The position numbers and the translations under genes were made by a program. Source: JBBTVO01 sp038058335 (lineage in GTDB: Bacteria > Patescibacteriota > Microgenomatia > Levybacterales > UBA12049). From it: DNA of 25,058 bases. The stretch spans positions 1 through 25,058 of the forward strand of contig JBBUBI010000022.1 of assembly GCA_038058335.1 (NCBI GenBank), read 5' to 3'. The notes below the pieces were generated by a model. That model searched no databases. It was given only the letters and a program-made list of their open reading frames with translations, and was not told the DNA's origin. The stretch's first letter is position 1, and each line of letters begins with the position of its first letter. Shown piece by piece: positions 1 through 6,007 of the stretch.

Positions 1-28
1 GTAAATATACAATCTGTTTTATTTGTAT

Positions 29-34
29 TATAAT
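29..34 (+). promoter_or_regulatory. Probable -10 box for the first gene
   Basis: A perfect TATAAT ends 8 bases before the ATG at 43. Transcription would begin within about two bases of the start codon, giving a leaderless or nearly leaderless mRNA. The -35 region lies at the window edge and cannot be judged well. Confidence 0.55.
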
Positions 35-42
35 AATTTTGT

Positions 43-579
43 ATGATGGGTGAGGATCCGCAACAAGGTAAAGATCTAATAGGTAATGCATATGAGCACC
101 TAGATTTGCCCAAGAGGAATGAACCTAGCGTTTCAGATGTACTTCGATATAAGGCAGATCTGATGCCGAGATTAATGGTAAAGCCGGGTGGATGGAGCAG
201 GAGAGATATTAGAGAAGTTATTGAAGCGAATGCTAACCATGAGAGATTGAGCCTTCGAGGGCCTGTGCAAGTTGCAAAAGGCACGGAGCCCGTGATTGTT
301 GTTAACCCTGATCAATCAGATGCTTTAGGCGTATTGTTTGACATTGATAGTACAGATCTTATAATGCGTCCTTATTACGCCCTAATCGAAACTACTGGTA
401 AAGAAAAACCAGAGAAAACCGAAGCTAGACTAAGATGGGCATCAATTAAACCTTTGACAGTTAATCATTTGGTTGTTTCCAGAGCGGTAGCGGACGCATT
501 GGGGGGGGGCATAGAAGGAGACATAAAAATAACTGACGTTTATCAAAAAATAGAAGATATGGATTTAGATAAACTATAG
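43..579 (+). CDS. Hypothetical protein, 178 aa
   Basis: I do not recognise this protein family. It is soluble in appearance: no signal peptide and no membrane segment. The N-terminal third is charged; the middle (about residues 80-125) alternates hydrophobic and polar residues and reads like a small beta-rich fold. The start could be either of two adjacent ATGs (43 or 46); I chose the first because the -10 box at 29-34 would place the transcript end there. It ends 20 bases before sodN, so the two may share a transcript, which is the only functional hint. A run of nine G at 501-509 encodes three glycines and is a possible slippage or sequencing-error site that would change the last 24 or so residues. 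Confidence 0.65.
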   Translation: MMGEDPQQGKDLIGNAYEHLDLPKRNEPSVSDVLRYKADLMPRLMVKPGGWSRRDIREVIEANANHERLSLRGPVQVAKGTEPVIVVNPDQSDALGVLFDIDSTDLIMRPYYALIETTGKEKPEKTEARLRWASIKPLTVNHLVVSRAVADALGGGIEGDIKITDVYQKIEDMDLDKL

Positions 580-599
580 CTTAGATCTTAATATTGACG

Positions 600-1049
600 A
601 TGAGAAAGATTTTTTATCGATTGATTGCAAAATTTTTGCCGACGAATAATGTTGCGTATGCGCATTGTGATGTGCCGTGCGGAATTTATGATCCCAAACC
701 TGCGCAAATTGCCGCGGCGACAGTCCTCAAAATGGTTCAGAAAATTCAAAATGATTTTCCAAATGAAAACCCAACAGTTCAGGATCGGAATGCATTAATT
801 AGAATGGTGTGGACCAAAGAAGAACATGCCAGAAAATGCAAAGAAGAACTTCTTATACTCTGGACTGATTATTTTAAGCCGGAACATTTGGAAATGTTTC
901 CGGATCTTCATGATAAATTTTGGAAAGCAACAAAGCTCTGTTCCAAAAATAAGCAAAGTGTAGATCTTAATTCTGCAGAAGAATTAGTAAATGCAGTAGA
1001 TGAAATAGCTAGTATGTTTAAGAAAGCTGAAGCATCAAAAAAACATTAA
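600..1049 (+). CDS. sodN: Nickel superoxide dismutase precursor
   Basis: SodN converts superoxide to oxygen and hydrogen peroxide at a nickel centre. The nickel-hook signature is plain: HCDVPCGIYDP at residues 22-32, with the future His1, Cys2, Cys6 and Tyr9 in place. In this family a short pro-peptide is cut off to free the His1 amino group as a nickel ligand; here it would be 21 residues ending in AYA. The rest matches the four-helix family, including an LWTDYFKPEHLE-type block near residues 86-97. Length, 149 aa with the pro-peptide, is usual. I chose the ATG at 600; an in-frame TTG at 594 adds only two residues. The gene is followed 4 bases later by its likely processing protease. The pro-peptide is basic and hydrophobic, but whether it exports the protein is uncertain. 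Confidence 0.92.
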   Translation: MRKIFYRLIAKFLPTNNVAYAHCDVPCGIYDPKPAQIAAATVLKMVQKIQNDFPNENPTVQDRNALIRMVWTKEEHARKCKEELLILWTDYFKPEHLEMFPDLHDKFWKATKLCSKNKQSVDLNSAEELVNAVDEIASMFKKAEASKKH

Positions 1050-1053
1050 AATA

Positions 1054-1380
1054 GTGAGCTTTAATATCTTCAATCTATTCCCTCTTTTAAAGTTTCGTAT
1101 AGAAGAAAACAGCATGAGCCCGTTTTTAAATCCGGGCGATTTAGTAATAATTTTCCGAACAAAAAACATTAAAGAAAAAGATGTGATAGTTTTTGAAAAA
1201 TCTGGTGATTATTTCGTAAAGCGGGTTACGGATATGAAGGAAGACTCCACTTCGCCAAGGCTTCGCGGAGCAAGTAAGTATTTTTTGGAAGGGGACAATA
1301 AAAAAGAAAGTATTGATAGCAGAAAATTTGGATGGATTGATAGAAAAAATATAATTGGGAAAGTGGTATATAAGATTTGA
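1054..1380 (+). CDS. sodX: Nickel-type SOD maturation protease (S26 family)
   Basis: A small (108 aa) signal-peptidase-like S26 serine protease that should remove the SodN pro-peptide. Visible motifs: the catalytic-serine box NSMSP with Ser20, the KRV box with the general-base Lys56, and the GDNxxxSxDSR box at 80-90. There is no clear membrane anchor, which fits SodX rather than a secretory signal peptidase. The start is GTG, 4 bases after the sodN stop, so the two are probably co-translated. Residues about 63-74 are an extra stretch between the strand after KRV and the GDN box. They are encoded by a GC-rich, partly palindromic block (1243-1275) unlike the rest of the gene. A general S24/S26 peptidase is the alternative, but adjacency to sodN argues for SodX. 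Confidence 0.88.
   Translation: MSFNIFNLFPLLKFRIEENSMSPFLNPGDLVIIFRTKNIKEKDVIVFEKSGDYFVKRVTDMKEDSTSPRLRGASKYFLEGDNKKESIDSRKFGWIDRKNIIGKVVYKI
1243..1275 (+). repeat. GC-rich hairpin-like in-frame insert in sodX
   Basis: This block is much richer in G+C than its surroundings and is an imperfect inverted repeat. CTCC at 1245-1248 pairs with GGAG at 1267-1270, C1250 with G1265, and GCC at 1254-1256 with GGC at 1259-1261 around an AA loop. The word CTTCG occurs in both halves. It adds about 11-12 residues at a loop where S26 relatives are shorter. Confidence 0.5.
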
Positions 1381-1471
1381 ATTCCTAATTATTCTAATTA
1401 CTAATTGACCTAAATAAATCCCAATCCCCCAAATTAGAAATTAGAGCAATTAGATCAATTAGGTTAATTTG
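1381..1471. repeat. Intergenic AT-rich heptamer repeat with inverted arms
   Basis: Nearly the whole 102-base gap between sodX and the methyltransferase is built of 7-base near-repeats, such as TAATTAC next to TAATTGA and CAAATTA next to GAAATTA. CTAATTGACCTAA at 1401-1413 is matched in inverted orientation by 1450-1462 with one mismatch, so the transcript could fold into a hairpin with a loop of about 36 bases. It lacks the U-tract of an intrinsic terminator. Confidence 0.6.
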
Positions 1472-1482
1472 CAAACAACAGT

Positions 1483-2004
1483 ATGGATTTTATTTTTAGT
1501 GCAGGAATTCTTCTGGTAATAATATTTCTTCTGTTAATCTTGTCCATGGTTTGGCCTCCAAATAGTCCATGGGCACCGTGGTGGAGGACCAATAAAAAAA
1601 CAGCACGAGCAATTTGTGAACTTGCGGAGATTACAAGGTCCGACCTTGTTTATGATTTGGGATGCGGAGACGGGACGCTAATTATTACTGCTGCCAAGGA
1701 ATATGGCGCAAAAGCGGTGGGAATTGAAATCGATCCGTTAAGATATTGGATAGCCAAAACACGAATTTGGTTTAATATTCTGTTTGATAGAGTTGAAGTA
1801 GCACAGGAAGATTTTTTTAAAACTGATTTATCAAAAGCAACAGTTATCGTAGTTTATCTTGTACCAAAAGCACTCAATGCACTTTTGCCAAAATTTAAGA
1901 AAGAACTCAAAAAAGGAACAAGAATTGTGAGTTTTCGATATCAATTAAAAATTAAATATCAAAAATCAAATATAAAAAATAACCTCTTTCTTTACAAAAT
2001 ATAA
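1483..2004 (+). CDS. Membrane-anchored class I SAM-dependent methyltransferase
   Basis: An N-terminal hydrophobic segment (about residues 3-24) is followed by a PWAPWW patch and a Rossmann methyltransferase domain. Motif I is DLGCGDG at 58-64, and the acidic residue ending strand 2 is in VGIEID. The compact size and the anchor recall the small FAM173/ATP-synthase-lysine methyltransferase-like group, but the substrate cannot be told. The C-terminal part from about residue 152 to 166 is encoded by an A-rich heptamer array (1937-1978) and replaces the usual short, proline-containing turn. The reading frame is kept and the final FLYKI-like strand is intact. The stop overlaps the promoter of the next gene. 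Confidence is high for the fold and low for a substrate. Confidence 0.8.
   Translation: MDFIFSAGILLVIIFLLLILSMVWPPNSPWAPWWRTNKKTARAICELAEITRSDLVYDLGCGDGTLIITAAKEYGAKAVGIEIDPLRYWIAKTRIWFNILFDRVEVAQEDFFKTDLSKATVIVVYLVPKALNALLPKFKKELKKGTRIVSFRYQLKIKYQKSNIKNNLFLYKI
1937..1978 (+). repeat. Heptamer array inside the methyltransferase gene
   Basis: Six consecutive 7-base units close to ATYAAAW occupy 1937-1978, for example ATTAAAA then ATTAAAT, and ATCAAAA then ATCAAAT. They are translated in frame as a Lys/Asn/Gln-rich stretch near the C-terminus. Confidence 0.7.
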
Positions 2005-2019
2005 TTTAGTGCTTACAAT
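1991..2019 (+). promoter_or_regulatory. Sigma-70-like promoter for the 2032 gene
   Basis: TTTACA at 1991-1996 and TACAAT at 2014-2019 are separated by exactly 17 bases, each one mismatch from consensus. Transcription would start about 5 bases before the ATG at 2032. A second TATAAT at 2000-2005 overlaps it. The promoter lies over the end of the methyltransferase gene. Confidence 0.6.
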
Positions 2020-2031
2020 AAGACTGTTTAT

Positions 2032-2430
2032 ATGGGAAATCCACAAGAAGAAGTGAAGCATGGCCGTCTAAATACAGGTGGTCCCCAACCCGAGCCTATA
2101 AGTGAAGATGCTTCTAGTTTTCTCAAAGATTTAAATACTGCAAAAGAAAGACATGACGCATTTGAAAAAAAATATGGACATGAACTAACTATAGCTACGA
2201 TGAATTATGGTTATTGGCAAAGATATCGAGATAAAGGTGTTTATATTGACCTTTCAGATAAAGGTGATGGGAAATTAAATCCTGAAGAATTACGACAATC
2301 TTATGCTTCAGCCTTTTTAAAAGCTTTTAGAAGCCAACCAGAAGATAAGCAGGATGGGTGGTATGACGAGTTTCTTTCAGATCAAGATTCACTTACTGAA
2401 ATTGAACCATTTATCGAGCCTTCAATATAG
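2032..2430 (+). CDS. Hypothetical protein with an EF-hand-like loop, 132 aa
   Basis: I do not recognise the family. The protein is acidic and hydrophilic without membrane segments. Its first 30 residues are rich in Pro, Gly and Glu and look disordered, followed by helices. Residues 75-86 (SDKGDGKLNPEE) resemble a calcium-binding EF-hand loop: Asp at loop position 5, Gly at 6, Leu at 8 and Glu at 12. Positions 1 and 3 are Ser and Lys, so binding is doubtful, and only one such loop is seen. The gene has its own good promoter and runs tail to tail into the FemA/B-like gene, sharing 20 bases with it. That overlap means the last six codons are constrained on both strands. Confidence 0.6.
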   Translation: MGNPQEEVKHGRLNTGGPQPEPISEDASSFLKDLNTAKERHDAFEKKYGHELTIATMNYGYWQRYRDKGVYIDLSDKGDGKLNPEELRQSYASAFLKAFRSQPEDKQDGWYDEFLSDQDSLTEIEPFIEPSI

Positions 2431-3409
2431 CCCATCTGATTTTGTCGGCTACCTTATATAGCTTATATAGAACTGGATTGATTACCAGATCGTAACTGCC
2501 GATAAATTCTACAAGTTTTGCGCCGTAACCCTGCTTGAATTTATGAAAGCCGTACCATGGATCTTTTGGATCAGGGTCCGACCCTAGCGCTCCCCACATA
2601 TCAAATTTCTTAAGTCCAAGTTTTTTTCCAAATTTTATTGCCTCCCACATAATAAGATTACTAGCCATAGTTTCTCGATGCTTATCACTCGAAGCACCAT
2701 AAGGATAATAAAGAGTATCTTTGAAGGTGAATAAGATCCAAGCAGCGAGAGTCTTCGGACTACCGACTACGGACTTCGGCTTATATTGAGCCAATAACAA
2801 ATGAGCTGTTAGTTTGCTGTAGTCTGTAGTCTGTGCGCTATTAGCTTTTAATGTCTGCCACATTAGTTCATGGTAGCTTTTTGTATGAGCAAAGAATTTT
2901 TGTCTTTTGGTAGTCTCTTCTGTAAGTTTTAAATATTCCGTAAAAGCCTTGTCAGAATTATCTTCGATTATTTTTACTCCGTGTTTTTCCGCAACTTTTA
3001 TGTTGTATCTGGTTTTCGGATGCATATTTTTGAGAAGTTCTTCTTCGGACTTTGTAAGATCAAGCTGAAAAGTGTATTTGGTGAAGAGAGGATGAGCAGC
3101 AGGAACAAGATTATTATTTACCATTGACCATTTATCATTTACCATTGACGCTGGTACATTTGGTTCGAGCTGGATGAAGATACAGTTATTTTCTTTTCCG
3201 ATCTCTCGTAGTTTTTCCACCAATTTCTTATCTGGTAAGTTCCCTTTGGGAAGATACCCGATACTAAAGGGAAGCTTGGGAATTTTATGAATCGTAAGTT
3301 GGAAATCGTCGTCTCTTATCACTTTGATTCCGGTTTTTTCCCGGAACTGTCCCCATTCACATGCCTGAAGCGGATGGTCTACTTTTTTATTGAAGTCTCT
3401 TGCGCTCAT
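2411..3409 (-). CDS. FemA/FemB/FemX-family aminoacyltransferase
   Basis: Members of this family (peptidoglycan bridge formation, FemABX) use aminoacyl-tRNA to add amino acids to lipid-linked muropeptide at the cytoplasmic membrane face; the GNAT-like fold is shared with other transferases. Family hallmarks are HPLQxxEWGxFR near residues 12-23, KTRYNIKVAEKHGV at 132-145, and the C-terminal block GSDPDPKDPWYGFHKFKQGYG followed by a basic helix. Length, 332 aa, is usual. Three short heptamer arrays are embedded at residues about 87-98, 188-200 and 211-220, all in frame and in probable loops. The ATG overlaps the helicase stop as ATGA, so the two are translationally coupled. The amino acid donor and acceptor are not determinable. 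Confidence 0.85.
   Translation of the reverse strand: MSARDFNKKVDHPLQACEWGQFREKTGIKVIRDDDFQLTIHKIPKLPFSIGYLPKGNLPDKKLVEKLREIGKENNCIFIQLEPNVPASMVNDKWSMVNNNLVPAAHPLFTKYTFQLDLTKSEEELLKNMHPKTRYNIKVAEKHGVKIIEDNSDKAFTEYLKLTEETTKRQKFFAHTKSYHELMWQTLKANSAQTTDYSKLTAHLLLAQYKPKSVVGSPKTLAAWILFTFKDTLYYPYGASSDKHRETMASNLIMWEAIKFGKKLGLKKFDMWGALGSDPDPKDPWYGFHKFKQGYGAKLVEFIGSYDLVINPVLYKLYKVADKIRWAILKAR
2751..2778 (-). repeat. Heptamer array 1 in the FemA/B-like gene
   Basis: On the + strand there are four 7-base units: GTCTTCG, then GACTACC, with GACTACG and GACTTCG following. They encode residues about 211-220 in frame, between two strands of the transferase core. Confidence 0.7.
2812..2846 (-). repeat. Heptamer array 2 in the FemA/B-like gene
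   Basis: Five 7-base units on the + strand all end in CT. GTAGTCT occurs twice in a row, flanked by GTTTGCT on one side and GTGCGCT plus ATTAGCT on the other. They encode residues about 188-200 in frame. Confidence 0.75.
3116..3150 (-). repeat. Heptamer array 3 in the FemA/B-like gene
   Basis: Five 7-base units on the + strand alternate ATTTACC and ATTGACC types, with one ATTTATC. TTTACCATTGAC recurs exactly 21 bases apart (3117 and 3138). The protein shows the matching 7-residue period, with MVN recurring at residues 89 and 96. Confidence 0.8.
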
Positions 3410-5259
3410 AAGTATTCTTCAGATTTTCTGTCAAAAATATATGCATTATTTTCAAGAGTTTGCTCAGGAAGTTCTAGAATAAATCTTGATATCATATTTG
3501 AAGTCCGTTGTCCGAAAAAAAGTCTTTTGCGCGAATATGTCAAAAAAAGCTTATCCATTGCCCGCGTCATCCCGACATAGCAAAGCCTTCGCTCTTCCTC
3601 AAGTTCTGATTTATCCATTGCGCTTCTTGAGTGAGGGAAAAGGCCTTCTTCCATGCCCACCATAAAAACAACCGGAAACTCAAGCCCCTTGGCAGCGTGG
3701 AGAGTCATAAGATTTACTTGCCCGCCATTACTGTCATCTTCTTTTTCCTGAGATCTTTTTTTTGGATTGTGATCTTCAACGAGCGCCACGTTTTCCAGAA
3801 ATTGATGAAGATTGGGGAACTCGACAGCTACTGATCTTAGCTCCTTTATATTCTCAAGCCTGCTTCTGTCTTCCTCGTCTTTCTCGTCATATAGCGAAAG
3901 ATAGTCAGCGACTGTAAGGATACTATCCATAATCTCAAGAGTGGAAATTTCGGAGATTTGGTTTTCATCAAAAGTACTTTGAAAAGCTTCGAATTTTTTA
4001 AATCTTCCTTTTCCGAGCTTCTCAATTCTCTTGAGAGACACTTTGTCTTTTGGATTGGCAATTGCCTTGAGGTATGCGAGCACGTCTTTTATTTCCTTCC
4101 TATCGTAGAATCTAGTTCCGCCTATCAGAACATAAGGAAGACTTTTGTGGAGGAATACTTCTTCAATGGAGCGGGATTGGGCATTGGTGCGATATAAAAC
4201 AGCGAAGTCAGAAAATTTCAAATTAGGATTTTTATACTTAAATTCAGCAATCTGATTTACTATAAACTCTCCTTCGTTATGCTCATTGGATGCCTCGTAC
4301 AGAGAAATATCTTCTCCCTTGGGATTTTCTGTCCAGAGATTCAGCACAGGATGAGAAGTATTTTTGGAAATTATTGCACCTGCTGCATCAAGAATTTTTT
4401 GAGTCGAACGGTAATTTTGTGATAGGGCAAAGGTCGAGACGTTTTCGAAATCATCCTTAAACTTTGATAAATTCAGGAAATCCGCGCCTCGCCATGAGTA
4501 AATACTTTGAGAAAAATCTCCGACAACGCAGATATTCGCAATATCTTTGCCCCCAGAAAAAAGTTTGGTAAGAAGATACTGTGCTTTATTGGTATCCTGG
4601 TATTCATCTACAAGAACATACTCAAATTGTTTTTGATACTTGGAAAGAATTTGAGGATTGGTATCAAAAAGATAAATAGTTTTCAGGATCAGGTCATCAA
4701 AATCCAGCGCATTATTCTCCTTAAGAAGTTTTTGATAGACCGTATAGATCTTGGCGACAGTTTCCTGAAAATGCCCTCTTGCAAAAGAAGGATATTCGGC
4801 TTCAGTTATTAATTCATTTTTTGCCTGAGAAATGTTTGCCATAACAGATGATGGCTTGAAATCTCTGTTTGAAATATTCAGCATTTTCATTGCTTCTTTG
4901 ACAGTGTCTATTTGGTCGTGGTCATCATAAATCGCAAAGTTTGGAAAAACGCCGATATGTACTCCATCTCTTCGCAAAATCCTGTTGCACAAAGAATGAA
5001 AAGTAGTGGCGATGGCAGAAGTTCCCGGGATAAACTTTTGTATCCTCTCTTTCATTTCATTGGCAGCCTTATTTGTGAAAGTAACCATGAGGATATTGGA
5101 GGGATCAACGCCTTTTTCCTGAATAAGATAGACTACTTTGTAGGTAAGAACTCTGGTTTTGCCTGATCCGGCACCTGCCAGGATGATTGAGGGTCCGTCT
5201 GTGTATAAAACTGCTTGCTGTTGTTCTGGATTTAAGTCCTTGAGAAAGTCTTTGAGCAT
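3406..5259 (-). CDS. UvrD/PcrA-type superfamily 1 DNA helicase
   Basis: A 3'-5' DNA helicase expected to act in repair and replication restart. The motif set is complete: Q-motif LNPEQQQAV (9-17), Walker A AGAGSGKT (28-35), Walker B VLVDEYQDTN (215-224), motif III GDFSQSIYSWRGA (247-259), motif IV QNYRST (281-286), motif V TLHAAKGLEFP (519-529) and motif VI EERRLCYVGMTRA (555-567). At 617 aa it is about 100 residues shorter than PcrA/UvrD. The 2B-like region around 405-430 is condensed and the C-terminal tail is short. Whether it replaces PcrA, UvrD or Rep in this cell cannot be said. It starts 5 bases after a -10-like TATTAT and is coupled by ATGA to the FemA/B-like gene. Confidence 0.93.
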   Translation of the reverse strand: MLKDFLKDLNPEQQQAVLYTDGPSIILAGAGSGKTRVLTYKVVYLIQEKGVDPSNILMVTFTNKAANEMKERIQKFIPGTSAIATTFHSLCNRILRRDGVHIGVFPNFAIYDDHDQIDTVKEAMKMLNISNRDFKPSSVMANISQAKNELITEAEYPSFARGHFQETVAKIYTVYQKLLKENNALDFDDLILKTIYLFDTNPQILSKYQKQFEYVLVDEYQDTNKAQYLLTKLFSGGKDIANICVVGDFSQSIYSWRGADFLNLSKFKDDFENVSTFALSQNYRSTQKILDAAGAIISKNTSHPVLNLWTENPKGEDISLYEASNEHNEGEFIVNQIAEFKYKNPNLKFSDFAVLYRTNAQSRSIEEVFLHKSLPYVLIGGTRFYDRKEIKDVLAYLKAIANPKDKVSLKRIEKLGKGRFKKFEAFQSTFDENQISEISTLEIMDSILTVADYLSLYDEKDEEDRSRLENIKELRSVAVEFPNLHQFLENVALVEDHNPKKRSQEKEDDSNGGQVNLMTLHAAKGLEFPVVFMVGMEEGLFPHSRSAMDKSELEEERRLCYVGMTRAMDKLFLTYSRKRLFFGQRTSNMISRFILELPEQTLENNAYIFDRKSEEYL

Positions 5260-5335
5260 ACTCTATAATAAATGAAATCCGCTCGCTTCGTATCGCTGCG
5301 CGAGGCACGGGCTTATTGATTTTAGCATATATATT
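5260..5335. promoter_or_regulatory. Divergent intergenic region between helicase and tpiA
   Basis: Seventy-six bases separate two divergent genes. For the helicase (-), TATTAT at 5265-5270 lies 5 bases before its ATG, suggesting a leaderless message. For tpiA (+), AT-rich words at 5323-5335 run straight into the GTG, and the exact -10 is ambiguous. The middle (5276-5312) is conspicuously GC-rich in an AT-rich setting and holds CTCGC at 5282-5286 with its inverted copy GCGAG at 5300-5304. Confidence 0.45.
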
Positions 5336-6007
5336 GTGAAGAAACTTTTTATTATCGCCAATTGGAAATCGAATAAAACTTTGGATGAAGCAAAAGATTG
5401 GTTGAATAAATTCTCCGACCATTTAAAATCCGAGTCGATAGATTTATCAAATAAAGAAATAATTATTTGCCCATCTTTTACCTTGTTAGGATTTCTAAGT
5501 GATTTGAACCGAAGTCTCAATCTTCCAATAAAGCTCGGAGCGCAGGACATTTCTCCTTTTGATCAAGGTGCATATACAGGAGAAATTTATGGCGGGCAGA
5601 TAAAGGAACTTGCAGACTACGCAATAATCGGACATTCAGAGAGAAGACAAAATTTTAATGAGTCGGATGAAACTATTTTTAAAAAAGCAGATCAAGCAAG
5701 AAAATTTGCAGTAATTCCAGTATTTTGTATCCAGAATGAAAATACAACAATTCCTGAGAATATCTCGGTCATTGCATATGAGCCTCCTTCTGCAATTGGG
5801 ACAGGGCATCCAGACACTCCGGAAAATGCTGATAAAATTGCAGAGATGGTAAAAAGCAAGTATAATACTCAGTTCGTGCTATACGGAGGAAGTGTGAAGT
5901 CTGAAAATGTGAAATCATTTTCAGACATGCCAAATATAGATGGATTCTTAGTCGGTGGCGCAAGTCTAAATCCCTCTGATTTTTTCCAAATTGTAAAGAA
6001 TGCGTAA
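5336..6007 (+). CDS. tpiA: Triosephosphate isomerase
   Basis: Interconverts dihydroxyacetone phosphate and glyceraldehyde 3-phosphate in glycolysis/gluconeogenesis. Catalytic residues are all visible: Asn9 and Lys11 in ANWKSNKT, His100 in IIGHSERR, and Glu149 in AYEPPSAIGTG, where the usual AYEPVWAIGTG has two substitutions beside the base. The phosphate-binding YGGSVKSENV and GFLVGGASL segments are intact. At 223 aa it is shorter than the usual 245-255 aa. The start is GTG; no upstream ATG in frame fits better, as the family N-terminus KKLFIIANWK begins here. It overlaps the LCP gene by 8 bases. A perfect 11-bp inverted repeat (5899-5926) lies within the coding region. Confidence 0.95.
   Translation: MKKLFIIANWKSNKTLDEAKDWLNKFSDHLKSESIDLSNKEIIICPSFTLLGFLSDLNRSLNLPIKLGAQDISPFDQGAYTGEIYGGQIKELADYAIIGHSERRQNFNESDETIFKKADQARKFAVIPVFCIQNENTTIPENISVIAYEPPSAIGTGHPDTPENADKIAEMVKSKYNTQFVLYGGSVKSENVKSFSDMPNIDGFLVGGASLNPSDFFQIVKNA
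5899..5926 (+). repeat. Perfect 11-bp inverted repeat inside tpiA
   Basis: GTCTGAAAATG at 5899-5909 and its exact reverse complement at 5916-5926 flank a 6-base loop. The encoded peptide aligns with normal TIM sequence, so this is not an insertion. No U-tract follows. Confidence 0.6.

Noticed and set aside
1401..1462. Rho-independent terminator after sodX
   Set aside because: The inverted arms are AT-rich, the loop is long and there is no T tract after the second arm.
3287..5166. Several plus-strand open frames opposite the helicase
   Set aside because: They have no recognisable motifs and lie fully within a helicase gene with a complete motif set.
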